Origin: Ureibacillus sp.
Lineage (GTDB): Bacteria; Bacillota; Bacilli; Bacillales_A; Planococcaceae
Length of the DNA stretch: 64,000 bases
Direction: 5' to 3'
Assembly: GCA_031178355.1 (NCBI GenBank)
Contig: JAPSJC010000008.1
Coordinates: forward strand, 1 to 64,000
In this document: one piece after another, positions 39,820 through 49,695 of the stretch
How positions within the stretch are numbered: the first letter of the stretch is position 1
How the letters are laid out: each line of letters begins with the position of its first letter
Notes under the pieces: model-generated
Told to the model about the DNA's origin: nothing
Database searches by the model: none
What the model saw: the letters and a program-made list of their open reading frames with translations, nothing else
Position numbers and translations under genes: made by a program

Positions 39820-40123
39820 TTATACCGGATTTACCGGATGGTTTCGAGAAGGTAATGAAATTTGTTTCGTTGAGTAGTAATTTAATCTTTCTGATGAAGT
39901 ACGACTTAACATACAAGGTGCAACAATTTTATTTTCTTCTATTTTTTCTTTCACAAATTTCATTCTTTCCTTTTAATCCGATGTCTTCAAACTTATTAGT
40001 ATAAACTGCATTGACTGCCGTTTCAGGAGCTTAGTATCTTCATTTTTTAAGTAAAACGTCATAATATTGTTTCAAAAGTCTACGATTCTCCTTATTAAAT
40101 GCTTGCGGCCATGATAGAATAAC
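39820..40123 (-). pseudogene. Remnant of a protein-coding gene (two stops, one frameshift)
   Basis: Minus-strand translation gives coding-like text broken in three parts: SWPQAFNKENRRLLKQYYDV...KK, then two in-frame stops, then APETAVNAVYTNKFEDIG in the same frame, then after a frame change KFVKEKIEENKIVAPCML and RTSSERLNYYSTKQ before a TAA. No start region is visible. I cannot name the family. B. subtilis has ylbP (an acetyltransferase) here, but I see no acetyltransferase motif. The surrounding 39811-40256 gap holds nothing else I can support. Confidence 0.5.
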
Positions 40124-40256
40124 TTAAATTAACCTTTAATAGGTCAACAGTTAATCATACCTTTACGGACCGTCCTAAGCTCTACACTTACTTATCCATG
40201 TAAAAAGGAAATCTATTATTACATTAAAATGTGTTGGATAGCTTCAGCACATATAA

Positions 40257-40640
40257 TTACTTTTGGTGTTCAAGAAAGTTGACACCTTGGTTTAGCCATT
40301 TGATAAGTTTGTCATGTTCTGTTTGTAATTCTCTATATTTAATTTCTAACTCGTTATATGCTTCAGTTAATTCATCAAAACTGCTTAATGCTAATTTTAG
40401 ATGACTTCGCATTAATTGTTTAGGTCTTTTTCTTACACTGTTTAACATTTGACCATATTGGCTGCGTAATGTTTTATTCCAACGAAACCCGCAAGCTTGT
40501 TTCGTCCGATTTAAAACATTAGCAGCTTCAGCAAAAGCCTCCAGTTGTGTTTTACCATTTTGAACAGCTTGGATAACGATTTCTGCTAATTTTTCATCGT
40601 CATCTGCAGTCCATTGATCTTTTCTTCTTTTCCCTTCCAC
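40257..40640 (-). CDS. rsfA: RsfA-family prespore regulator (Myb-like DNA-binding)
   Basis: Prespore-specific regulator; RsfA modulates the sigma-F regulon in B. subtilis. An N-terminal Myb/SANT-like domain (RRKDQWTADDDEKLAEIVIQ and CGFRWNKTLRSQYG, residues 4-60) is followed by a coiled coil (about 85-118). The start is GTG behind GAGGTGA. At 127 aa it is shorter than what I recall of B. subtilis YlbO but has the complete DNA-binding domain. Confidence 0.85.
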   Translation of the reverse strand: MEGKRRKDQWTADDDEKLAEIVIQAVQNGKTQLEAFAEAANVLNRTKQACGFRWNKTLRSQYGQMLNSVRKRPKQLMRSHLKLALSSFDELTEAYNELEIKYRELQTEHDKLIKWLNQGVNFLEHQK

Positions 40641-40710
40641 TTTCTATCACCTCACATTTTTTACTACTATATGCACATAATGAGATTAAATAGAATAGAA
40701 GTACTTATAA

Positions 40711-40747
40711 AAAATAGGTAGTAACCTTAAAAAGGTTACTACCTATT
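40711..40747. terminator. Bidirectional hairpin after the crotonase gene
   Basis: AAATAGGTAGTAACCTT AAA AAGGTTACTACCTATTT, a near-perfect 17-bp stem with A and T tracts on both sides. Confidence 0.85.
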
Positions 40748-40858
40748 TTCCAATTGAATCTAAGACCTAAAAAACGTAGATAAACGCTTGTAAACATATT
40801 AGATAACTAAAATTGTTTAATGACAGTATATTCATTCTTCATTTTAGATTATGTCGAA

Positions 40859-41635
40859 TTATGATTTGTTAGATTTATTTAAAAAGCGATTTACCGCTTC
40901 GTTATGTGCATCACTTTCCCATAACTTTGCACAAAGTTTTATTTCTTCCATTACACGCTCAAACATATTTTTCTCGTTCCAACTGCGGAGTTTGATTTCT
41001 TTATATGCTTGATGAACTGTTGGATGGATCTTTTTCATGTTTACTATGAAATCTTCAAGAGCTTCTTCTTTTGACCCTTTATAAACTTTCGTCGCCCACC
41101 CTATTTCATATAATTTGTTGGCTTCATAAGTGGTAGCATCTACTAACATTTTTAATGCAAAATCTTGTTTAATTCCACTTTCAACTAAATATGTACCGCC
41201 ACCCCAACCACTTGTAATCCCCAATGTCCCTTGGATGAAACCACATCTGGCATGTTCCGCAACTAAGCGGAAATCACAAGCAGTTGCAATTTCACAACCA
41301 CCACCAACAGCTACACCATTAATTAATGCAATTGTAGGAACAGGCAATGTAGCTATTTCATAAAGGATTGTTCCCATTTTGCTTAACATGCCAAATGCTT
41401 CCTGTTCCGTTTGTAATGCATGAAACTCGGATAAATCTCCTCCTGAACAAAAAGCCTTTCCTCCAGCACCTGTTATTACTAAAAATCGTACATCATTAAG
41501 TTTGTGAATAAGCTTCACAACTTCTTTAAAACCATCCATTACTTCATCGTTTACAGCGTTTCTTTTTTCATCTCGATCAATAGTAAAAGTTAATATACCG
41601 TTAAAGTGTTCTATTCTATATGACAAAGGTTCCAT
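40859..41635 (-). CDS. Enoyl-CoA hydratase/isomerase (crotonase) family protein
   Basis: 258-aa crotonase fold. Oxyanion-hole motifs AFCSGGDLSEF (about residue 60) and NGVAVGGGCEIATACDFRL (about 104), then GITSGWGGGTYLVE (about 140). The GWGG signature and lack of an obvious hydratase glutamate pair recall acyl-CoA decarboxylase-like members (ECHDC1 type) as much as true hydratases, so substrate is unassigned. It interrupts the usual rpmF-rsfA neighbourhood and lies between two strong terminators, so it is monocistronic. ATG behind AAGGTGG; a TTG at 41626 is an alternative. Confidence 0.85.
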   Translation of the reverse strand: MEPLSYRIEHFNGILTFTIDRDEKRNAVNDEVMDGFKEVVKLIHKLNDVRFLVITGAGGKAFCSGGDLSEFHALQTEQEAFGMLSKMGTILYEIATLPVPTIALINGVAVGGGCEIATACDFRLVAEHARCGFIQGTLGITSGWGGGTYLVESGIKQDFALKMLVDATTYEANKLYEIGWATKVYKGSKEEALEDFIVNMKKIHPTVHQAYKEIKLRSWNEKNMFERVMEEIKLCAKLWESDAHNEAVNRFLNKSNKS

Positions 41636-41732
41636 CCCCTTCCACCTTTTTCAAATAACTCATCTATGATTTTCATAGTAAAACAGCCTATATATTTTGA
41701 CAAGCTCTATATCTATTACATCTAAAAATATA

Positions 41733-41775
41733 AAAAAGGCTAATAGAGAGCCATGGCCTCTCTATTAGCCTTTTT
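41733..41775. terminator. Bidirectional terminator after rpmF
   Basis: AAAAAGGCTAATAGAGAGCC mirrored around CCATGG, a near-perfect 20-bp stem ending in TTTTT. Confidence 0.9.
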
Positions 41776-41808
41776 GTTTTAGAACTTTTTCGAACAAGTT
41801 CAATTTTA

Positions 41809-41982
41809 TTATTTGCTAACTACTTCTTTACCTTTGTAGTGTCCGCAAGATTTGCAAACGTGGTGAGATAAAGTTGCTTCACCACAGTTTGGGCAAGCTA
41901 CCATACCAGGTACAGATAATTTGAAATGCGTACGACGCTTTCTTTTAGCAGTTTTAGAAGTTCTTCTAAATGGTACAGCCAT
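41809..41982 (-). CDS. rpmF: 50S ribosomal protein L32
   Basis: 57-aa ribosomal protein: [20 protein letters not shown] at the N-terminus and a zinc-ribbon CPNCGE...CKSCGHYKG. It has four cysteines, so it is the zinc-binding form. The ATG at 41982 follows GGAGG; the ORF track adds three residues from a GTG. Cotranscribed with ylbN. Confidence 0.97.
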   Translation of the reverse strand: MAVPFRRTSKTAKRKRRTHFKLSVPGMVACPNCGEATLSHHVCKSCGHYKGKEVVSK

Positions 41983-42005
41983 TATTGGCACCTCCTTACA
42001 GATAA

Positions 42006-42539
42006 TTATTCATCTGTTTGATCAAAATACTTAGCTAAATCAGCTAGTCTCGGATCTACTTTTTGTTCGCCAGTTTCCTTTTGACTAGCAACATCTTCGT
42101 CAGTTGAATAACTCCAGTTTTTACCCCCGTGCACTTGTCCTTCAGAATCTTCTTTGAACACTTGCATAGGAATTTCGAGAAGTATTAACTCCTCTAAAAC
42201 TGGTTTCATGTCGATTACTTCACCATCTATATAATGGATATTTTCATCTTCACTGCCACGAAGTTCCGGGTCAATCCAACTAAAGATTTCAACCGTATCT
42301 ACGTTTATAGGATATTCAACATCTTCCCATGTTCTTGCACATGGTAATGTTAATGTTGCAGTCACGGTAAATTGACAAGTCATTTGCGATGCACCGAATG
42401 TACAGTGCCCTTTAACATGTACAGGTGAAATATGACGAATCTCATTGTTTCGTTTTTTTATTTCATCTAATTGTACATCTGTATCAATAGGCATCCCATT
42501 TTGGCGATACTTTGATAATTCATGAATAGACCATTTCAT
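42006..42539 (-). CDS. ylbN: YceD/DUF177-family protein (YlbN)
   Basis: 177-aa protein with a DUF177 core ([30 protein letters not shown], about residues 57-86) and an acidic C-terminus. YceD proteins are encoded next to rpmF throughout bacteria; in plants and E. coli the family is linked to 23S rRNA maturation, which is family knowledge only. It is first in the ylbN-rpmF unit behind a consensus promoter. Confidence 0.9.
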   Translation of the reverse strand: MKWSIHELSKYRQNGMPIDTDVQLDEIKKRNNEIRHISPVHVKGHCTFGASQMTCQFTVTATLTLPCARTWEDVEYPINVDTVEIFSWIDPELRGSEDENIHYIDGEVIDMKPVLEELILLEIPMQVFKEDSEGQVHGGKNWSYSTDEDVASQKETGEQKVDPRLADLAKYFDQTDE

Positions 42540-42568
42540 TCATTAATCACCTCGAGACAACAATGTTG

Positions 42569-42597
42569 ATTATATAATGTGAAAATATAGATGTCAA
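42569..42597 (-). promoter_or_regulatory. Consensus sigma-A promoter of ylbN-rpmF
   Basis: TTGACA, 17-bp spacer, TATAAT on the minus strand: a perfect match in both hexamers and spacing, as expected for a ribosomal-protein transcript. Confidence 0.9.
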
Positions 42598-42606
42598 GTT
42601 ATTTTC

Positions 42607-42636
42607 TTGTCACCACAATAAAACATATACTATACT
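42607..42636 (+). promoter_or_regulatory. Sigma-A promoter of tmcAL
   Basis: TTGTCA, 18-bp spacer, TATACT on the plus strand, diverging from the ylbN promoter; it ends 34 bases before the tmcAL ATG. Confidence 0.75.
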
Positions 42637-42670
42637 TTGTATAATTCACATGTTTAGGAGTGCAAATAAT

Positions 42671-43882
42671 ATGAAATCAGTTGGCGTAGTCGTAGAATAC
42701 AATCCATTTCATAACGGTCACCAATATCATATCAAACAATCAAAAAAGAAGGCAAATGCCGATGTTGTAATTGCAGTCATGAGTGGACATTTCCTACAAA
42801 GAGGAGAGCCAGCTCTTGTTGACAAATGGAATCGTACAAAAATGGCACTTTCATGTGGTGTAGACATCGTAATTGAATTACCATACGTATTTAGTACAGG
42901 AAAGGCCGAGCATTTTGCAAAAGGTGCTATTCAGTTACTTTCAGCTATTAAATGTGATTCATTTGCTTTTGGAAGCGAAGATGGTAATATTGAGCCCTTT
43001 TACAATACTTACTCGTTACTCCAAGATTATCGGACGGAATATAATGAACTGATCAAATATTATATTACTAAAGGAAATAGCTACCCAAAAAGTTTATTTG
43101 AAGCATATGAACAACTTAAACAAAAAAGACCACAATTATACATCGATTTGTCACAACCAAATAATATTTTAGGCTATCATTATCTCGAGGCAGTAAATGT
43201 AATTAATAGTTCTATAAAACCAATCACTATCCAAAGAATTAAGGCAGGATTCCATGATGACATTCAACTAGATTCTACTATAGCTAGTGCAACCGGCATA
43301 AGAAAAGCATTATTCGAACATGATGATGAGCTCAATGAAATTCTACGTTATGTCCCAAAAACAACTTTTACCCAATTACAGCATTGGCAGCAAACTCATC
43401 AGCAATTTGTTCATTGGGAAGCATTTTGGCCACTGCTCTCGTTTACAATTACTAGGTATCTACCAAAAGACTTGACCCAATTTGCTGATGTCTCTGAAGG
43501 TATTGAATACGCTCTAATTAAGTATGCGAAAATTAGTGATTCATTTACCACCTTTATGAACCATATTAAATCAAAGCGCTATACATGGACAAGATTACAA
43601 CGTATGTTAACACATATTTTTACTGGCATTACAAAGGAACAATTACAACAACATGAATCTCCAACCTATTTACGTTTACTAGGAATGACAAGTAAAGGCC
43701 AACAATACCTTGGAGAACATAAAAAAGACTTTGAATTACCACTAATCAGCCGTGTTGCTCAAACAAAGGACGACTTACTTCAAATAGATATACGAACGAC
43801 TGAAATTTACTCGCAGGCCATACAGCTTTTTTCCACCAAAAAAATTGACGGAGATTATAAAACTCCGCCAATACGAATGTAA
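42671..43882 (+). CDS. tmcAL: tRNA(Met) cytidine acetate ligase TmcAL (YlbM)
   Basis: Forms N4-acetylcytidine at the wobble base of elongator tRNA-Met using acetate and ATP. Nucleotidyltransferase HIGH-like motif VEYNPFHNGHQYHI at residues 8-21, then MSGHFLQRGEPALVDKWNR (about 37), and IELPYVFSTGKAEHFA (about 72). The ATG at 42671 follows TTTAGGAG; the ORF track starts seven codons earlier. 403 aa. One of few plus-strand genes here. Confidence 0.93.
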   Translation: MKSVGVVVEYNPFHNGHQYHIKQSKKKANADVVIAVMSGHFLQRGEPALVDKWNRTKMALSCGVDIVIELPYVFSTGKAEHFAKGAIQLLSAIKCDSFAFGSEDGNIEPFYNTYSLLQDYRTEYNELIKYYITKGNSYPKSLFEAYEQLKQKRPQLYIDLSQPNNILGYHYLEAVNVINSSIKPITIQRIKAGFHDDIQLDSTIASATGIRKALFEHDDELNEILRYVPKTTFTQLQHWQQTHQQFVHWEAFWPLLSFTITRYLPKDLTQFADVSEGIEYALIKYAKISDSFTTFMNHIKSKRYTWTRLQRMLTHIFTGITKEQLQQHESPTYLRLLGMTSKGQQYLGEHKKDFELPLISRVAQTKDDLLQIDIRTTEIYSQAIQLFSTKKIDGDYKTPPIRM

Positions 43883-43893
43883 CTATTTTCTTA

Positions 43894-44937
43894 TTACTTT
43901 TCAGGAAGCTGCTCTAAATATCGCAGTGCATCATCAATTGTTTTTACAGGTACGATTTTCATAGTCGTACCTATTTTTTCTGCAGTAATAACTGCTGCTT
44001 TATAATTCGATAAAATGTCCGGGTTTGCTTTTAACATCGCTTCTGTAATTTCATCGTCAGGAGCAAAGAAAATTTCCATTCCATCTTTATGGGCTGCTAC
44101 TACTTTCTTTTCAATGCCTCCAATTCTTCCAACTGTCCCATCTTCATTCATTTCACCAGTTCCTGCAATTAAATATCCTTTTGTTAAGTCTTCTTCTATG
44201 AGTTGATTTAATATCTCTAATGTAAACATAAGTCCTGCTGAGGGACCACCTATTTCTTCCGCGTCAACACTAACGTAAGGTTCTGTCTGTATTGACTTAC
44301 TTTGTGAATAGGTTATACCAATACCAACTCGTTTTGGATCACTCCCGGGTATCTCACTTAATGTTATCGTTTTGTCTATCAGTTCATTATCACGACTTAA
44401 TACTAAATGAACTTCTTCATCTTCTTTCTTTTTATTTAAGATCGCAGTTAGTTCTTCCGCCCTGTGAATTAGTTGACCATCGACTTCAACTATCTCATCA
44501 CCAGGCTCAATTTTACCATCAGCTGCACCACCTGAAAGTACGTTTAATACTGTTATCCCATTATAAGTAACAGTAAAGGGTTTGTTAGCTTTTTCGTAGG
44601 CTACGTATAGCGCGTTAAATTGTGAATCAGTCATCAGTTTTAGTTGACGAACATTATATTCTTCCTCGTCCTCTTCCTCATGACGTACATCATTTATATA
44701 TAATGTATCTTGAAACTCATTAAAATGAGCAATTAAATATGTAAGTGGGGTTGCTTGAAACATCGCTACAGTCATTAAGTTTAACGTACCTTGATCATCA
44801 ACATCTCCATCTTGCACTTGAACAAATCGGCTAACATCATAGGCGCTACCCGGTTTCATGACATAATAATCTAACCGATAAAAACAAAAAACTAATAATA
44901 GAATAAAAATCACGATAAAACTAATGACCCTTTTCAT
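43894..44937 (-). CDS. ylbL: PDZ-domain Lon-like serine protease YlbL
   Basis: Membrane-anchored S16-family protease. N-terminal transmembrane segment (about residues 6-22), PDZ domain (GKIEPGDEIVEVDGQLIHRAEELTAIL, about 140-166), then Lon-type catalytic domain with EIGGPSAGLMFTLEIL (about 228; the Ser is the nucleophile) and AGTGEMNEDGTVGRIGGIEKKVVAA (lysine partner). The start ATG at 44937 follows GGAGGTG. The family acts in checkpoint or quorum proteolysis in relatives; the target here is unknown. Confidence 0.92.
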   Translation of the reverse strand: MKRVISFIVIFILLLVFCFYRLDYYVMKPGSAYDVSRFVQVQDGDVDDQGTLNLMTVAMFQATPLTYLIAHFNEFQDTLYINDVRHEEEDEEEYNVRQLKLMTDSQFNALYVAYEKANKPFTVTYNGITVLNVLSGGAADGKIEPGDEIVEVDGQLIHRAEELTAILNKKKEDEEVHLVLSRDNELIDKTITLSEIPGSDPKRVGIGITYSQSKSIQTEPYVSVDAEEIGGPSAGLMFTLEILNQLIEEDLTKGYLIAGTGEMNEDGTVGRIGGIEKKVVAAHKDGMEIFFAPDDEITEAMLKANPDILSNYKAAVITAEKIGTTMKIVPVKTIDDALRYLEQLPEK

Positions 44938-45041
44938 TTTATATGGCACCTCCTAAAGTAACCGTTCAAGACTAAAAATAACGGTAATTGCATATATTAG
45001 TTTATCACTTCTTCTAATTGAAAAACAAAATATGAAAAGAG

Positions 45042-45956
45042 TTGGTATCTATTCCCCTACTATATTTATTCATTTGTATTAGTCTAATTATTTTACTATT
45101 ACTATTCCCTGGTGTGGCACATGAAGGTACAGATTTAGGTGTATCTTTATTTATGGAAGCTTTATTTCCATATTTGTTACCATACCTAATACTTACACAG
45201 TGGTTTATACGTTTAACTCAGAGTCAACAAAATTCTAAATCAAGATTAAAATTATATTTAAAAACGTATGCCATAAGTTCCTTAGGCGGTTTTCCAACTG
45301 GTGCAGCAACTATTGCATTTCTAAAAAAAAGCAAACAAATATCCGCTAGGGAAGCAACTGGCTTACTGAGTATTTGTCATAGTCCAAGCCCATTATTCGT
45401 CATCGGATTTGTTGGTTATGACCTATTAAATGATACCATGTTTAGTTGGCGTTTTTTAATTATATATCATGTGGTATCTCTAATTATATTGTTTCTGTTT
45501 TATCAATCATCAAATAAGGAACAGCTACAAACAACTTTCACTAATGTCGAACCAATCACTAAACCTAAAAACCCATTCACTAGTAGTATTAAAGATAGTA
45601 TTCCTACTGTATTAGTTGTCGGCTCAACTTTAATTTTTTTTACGACTATTTATACAGTCGTTATACATTCGATCTCTACATTTATCCCGAACATACATAA
45701 TAGCGTAATACTTGTTACTGCTGCATCTCTAGAAATGACAAATGGTCTACAAATAGCATCAGAAATATTTTCAAAGGATTCCGTTTTTCTTTATCTAATA
45801 CTCGCTACATTCCTCTCAACACAAAGTTTAAGTATTCATATGCAAGTGGCTGTACTTGCAAAATCTGAACATATATCATTAAAACCCTATATAGCTCTAA
45901 GAGTTATTTTGGCTTTTTTAATCCCAACACTTTATTTTGTGTTCTTTTTATTATAG
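45042..45956 (+). CDS. ylbJ: YlbJ/SpoVV-family sporulation membrane protein (short)
   Basis: Polytopic nucleoside-recognition (Gate) family protein. YlbJ (SpoVV) takes part in moving dipicolinic acid into the forespore in B. subtilis. Features: ALFPYLLPYLILTQ near residue 41, GGFPTGAATIAFLKKSKQIS (about 83), and CHSPSPLFVIGF (about 110). At 304 aa it is clearly shorter than the roughly 400-aa B. subtilis protein but has both ends of the family pattern. The start is TTG with a weak AAAGAG in front, so the N-terminus is uncertain. Confidence 0.8.
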   Translation: MVSIPLLYLFICISLIILLLLFPGVAHEGTDLGVSLFMEALFPYLLPYLILTQWFIRLTQSQQNSKSRLKLYLKTYAISSLGGFPTGAATIAFLKKSKQISAREATGLLSICHSPSPLFVIGFVGYDLLNDTMFSWRFLIIYHVVSLIILFLFYQSSNKEQLQTTFTNVEPITKPKNPFTSSIKDSIPTVLVVGSTLIFFTTIYTVVIHSISTFIPNIHNSVILVTAASLEMTNGLQIASEIFSKDSVFLYLILATFLSTQSLSIHMQVAVLAKSEHISLKPYIALRVILAFLIPTLYFVFFLL

Positions 45957-46032
45957 TAATCGTACGTCACATCCATTAGTTCGTGACAATAAAAATTGGA
46001 CATGTATTAATGAAAAAGAGACTATAAAGAGA

Positions 46033-46069
46033 AAAAAGTACATTCCATTTATTTTGGAGTGTACTTTTT
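46033..46069 (+). terminator. Terminator downstream of ylbJ
   Basis: AAAAAGTACATTCC...GGAGTGTACTTTTT stem of 14 bp with one mismatch, ending in a T tract on the plus strand. Confidence 0.8.
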
Positions 46070-46084
46070 GATTTCGTATGTTCG

Positions 46085-46205
46085 TTTACAATGCAGGCTT
46101 CGCTTTCCACAGGTGACCCTCAAGCACCCCCAGTAAACTGTGTGAGGTCTCGACATTGCTCTTTTCTCCTGTTGGAGTCTCCGACTGCATCTCCAACGAA
46201 CCACT
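46085..46205. repeat. Interspersed intergenic repeat (Bacillaceae type)
   Basis: GC-richer stretch in the ylbJ-coaD gap: GGCTTCGCTTTCCACAGGTG, then CTCAAGCACCCCC, then TGAGGTCTCGACATTGCTC, then CTCCTGTTGGAGTCTCCGACTGC. Order and spacing resemble, from memory, an abundant unnamed intergenic repeat of Bacillaceae (CGCTTTCCGCGGGC...GGGTCTCGCC...GCAGGAGTC). It has no ORF. The following 46206-46274 bases hold only an AT-rich palindrome (AATAATAACAATTGTTACTATTATT) that may serve coaD as a weak terminator. Confidence 0.6.
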
Positions 46206-46274
46206 TGCTAATAAAATAATAACAATTGTTACTATTATTAAATTTGTATTTTTTGGAACTTTCACTTTTGTCTT

Positions 46275-47343
<1,069 letters not shown>

Positions 47344-47362
47344 GTCGTATCACCACTTTTCG

Positions 47363-48784
47363 TCATTGTAACGTTGTATTCGGAGTAATTTTAATCTCCA
47401 CATTAGTTTTTTCTATTTCTACTAAGAATAATCGTTGTAACCATGATTCTTCTATATATCGTTCTTCCATAATGTTAACAATAGGCTTTGAAATCGTGTC
47501 ATATCTTCTTTGATTAAATACGTAAAAATTATGACTATCTGGGAAACGGAATTTTCTAAGTTCACTATCGACATAGTATCCATTAGAACCTTCTGATACT
47601 TGATAACCTAATAATTCTAACATATCATTTGCTGAATAATAGAGTAATCCATTTTGATAGACTAACTTCACTTTATTCGTAATGTTCTTATTGACTATTA
47701 AATTACGTGCATCCGTAAACATTAGTGGGTAAATACCATCACTCTTCTCGTTAAGGACAAAAAACTCTGTATCCATAGCAAAAACCTGAGATAGTTGATC
47801 ATCAAGTATTGCCGGTGTAATTTTTGCACCTTGAAGATCTTTTAACCTTTGAACCCAATTCTCTAATTGCCTATCAGACATATGTTCTATTAATTCATTT
47901 ACAAGTTGAGTCGCTTTACTACCACCTGATATAGAACCTGATATAAACGACGCAAGTACTTCTTTCACCCAACTAGGGCTATTGTCAAAGTCGTATAATA
48001 TACTAACTTGGGAAAAAATGATGCCTTTATTTATACCATCTAAAGATAAATCATCTAAAAATAAAATCCGATCTCCCTGTTGTGTGGACAAATGATTACC
48101 TGTAACAATGGAAACATGTTCATCATTTAAAAATTGTATATTCTTTAATTGATCCTTCAACTGAGCATCAATCGTTGCTTGTGAGTAAATTGAGATTAAA
48201 TCAGTTTGATATTGTAAGTCAAAATTACCCGACTGATAATATATATCATTGACATCTCCTTGCCCACTAAACATAACATAATTAACTAATGATAAAGATT
48301 GTTGACCGATTAAAGGTAATCCAGTAATCCATTGCCCAGAGAGTTGACTATCCGTAGTTATATGTATTGTTGTATATGTAACATTACCATTATTTAATTT
48401 AACAAATAGACTGTTAATAAGTTGATTAGATTGTAACCCACCATCTAAAGGAATGACATATGAAAGAGACTGAGTTCTTGAATCGCCAACTTCAAATTTT
48501 GATTTATCTTTACTCAGTCGTTCACACGTTTGTTCACTCTCTAAAAAACAGTCTGGATTCGTTGCAAAGTACGGCCATTTGATTTCAATTGTTTGATTAG
48601 GTAGATTTTTAAAATGGTGTCGAATATCTAAACTATTATCGCGATATTCAATTTCTATTTCTTGTGTATATGTAAATTCTCCTAAACCTTCTTCTAGTTT
48701 ATCCGAGTAGACTTGGTATTGGAAAAATAACAATCCACTAATGATAAATAATAAAAGGGTAAAAAAACTAACTGCAAATTTCAT
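47363..48784 (-). CDS. Unrecognised 473-aa membrane-anchored or secreted protein
   Basis: I do not recognise this family with confidence. An uncleaved or cleavable N-terminal hydrophobic segment (about residues 5-22) predicts export or anchoring outside the membrane. The middle is beta-rich with two cysteines 8 residues apart (CFLESEQTC, about 79-87), possibly a disulfide. The C-terminal 100 residues (LLYYSANDMLELLGYQVSEG, then GYYVDSELRKFRF) resemble a copper-amine-oxidase-N-like domain as found in Firmicutes surface proteins. GGAGGAGG precedes the ATG. It ends 20 bases before rsmD, so probably the same transcript. Confidence 0.7.
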   Translation of the reverse strand: MKFAVSFFTLLLFIISGLLFFQYQVYSDKLEEGLGEFTYTQEIEIEYRDNSLDIRHHFKNLPNQTIEIKWPYFATNPDCFLESEQTCERLSKDKSKFEVGDSRTQSLSYVIPLDGGLQSNQLINSLFVKLNNGNVTYTTIHITTDSQLSGQWITGLPLIGQQSLSLVNYVMFSGQGDVNDIYYQSGNFDLQYQTDLISIYSQATIDAQLKDQLKNIQFLNDEHVSIVTGNHLSTQQGDRILFLDDLSLDGINKGIIFSQVSILYDFDNSPSWVKEVLASFISGSISGGSKATQLVNELIEHMSDRQLENWVQRLKDLQGAKITPAILDDQLSQVFAMDTEFFVLNEKSDGIYPLMFTDARNLIVNKNITNKVKLVYQNGLLYYSANDMLELLGYQVSEGSNGYYVDSELRKFRFPDSHNFYVFNQRRYDTISKPIVNIMEERYIEESWLQRLFLVEIEKTNVEIKITPNTTLQ

Positions 48785-48839
48785 GTGCCCTAACCTCCTC
48801 CTTCGTGGTACTATTGGTACCAGAAAGGATGTGTTTTAA

Positions 48840-49229
48840 ATGATTCAACAATTTATAGAACTTGGACAAGGCTATGGAGATGTCTATGAACTGTGTGAAC
48901 TAATTCAAACAAATGAGAAACGATTTCATAACGCGTTTATATTCATTTCAAATAAAGGTGATCAAAAACTAGTATCAGTAGGAGTCGCATTTAGACCAGT
49001 TGGTGATAGTAAATTCATGCCAATCTATATTTGTCGTGAAGGAATTCCCTATAATCAAGAAAAAAAATCAAAACGTCTTGAACTGTTTGAAGAAGCGCTT
49101 GGAAGAATTGGCAAAAAGGCCATTCCTATGGATATAAAACATTCTTCTTACTATTCAGAAACATATTTATTTTATCAACACTTGATTGGTATTCTGCGAA
49201 TGAATCACTTTATTCCACCATTGCAATAA
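48840..49229 (+). CDS. DUF7147-type small conserved protein
   Basis: 129-aa cytosolic protein. N-terminus FIELGQGYGDVYELCEL and C-terminus YYQ-type HLIGILRMNHFIPP match a small Bacillales family that databases have sometimes labelled methylthioribose kinase; there are no kinase motifs and the size is far too small for that enzyme. Function unknown. AAAGGATG precedes the ATG. Confidence 0.75.
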   Translation: MIQQFIELGQGYGDVYELCELIQTNEKRFHNAFIFISNKGDQKLVSVGVAFRPVGDSKFMPIYICREGIPYNQEKKSKRLELFEEALGRIGKKAIPMDIKHSSYYSETYLFYQHLIGILRMNHFIPPLQ

Positions 49230-49239
49230 CCTACTCTAC

Positions 49240-49512
49240 TTATAAACCAATTTTGTAATCATATTCTTTAGCTTTATCTGGCTTTGAATTTTCAAATTCA
49301 GTTTTCAAAAATGGTCTATAAGATTCTACAACGTCTTTCACAAATGGAAGGCGTTGTATTTTAGTTTTCGCCAAATCAATTTCGTCGCGATTACAGTATA
49401 AAACTACATACTTCAACTTTCGAGAAATATAATGAACATTACCGTATTTTCTTAAACTTTTTGCATGTTTAAGTTGGTTTATATATACGATTAGACCTTG
49501 TCTATCCTTCAT
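49240..49512 (-). CDS. ylbG: DUF2129-family protein YlbG
   Basis: 90-aa cytosolic protein ([36 protein letters not shown]), basic N-terminal half. The ORF track begins at 49611; the ATG at 49512 follows TGAGGGAA and matches the family N-terminus. Convergent with the DUF7147-type gene; the two stops are about 10 bases apart. Function unknown. Confidence 0.87.
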   Translation of the reverse strand: MKDRQGLIVYINQLKHAKSLRKYGNVHYISRKLKYVVLYCNRDEIDLAKTKIQRLPFVKDVVESYRPFLKTEFENSKPDKAKEYDYKIGL

Positions 49513-49695
49513 TTCGATTCCCTCATTTCTTAATTTAAAGCATACCATATTGTTATTTTTTATAGCAACAGAGTTTAGCTGACAGGAAGATAGATTTTCC
49601 GTTATAATCATTTTTATAAGAATATATATTAGAAATAGTTAATTTTCAGAAACTAAAAGTTTCTACCATTCTTTTTATGTATAAGGAGGAGTTTC

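Noticed and set aside
46206-46274. AT-rich palindrome as a strong coaD terminator
   Set aside because: Stem is almost entirely A-T and lacks a following T tract; only a weak terminator at best.
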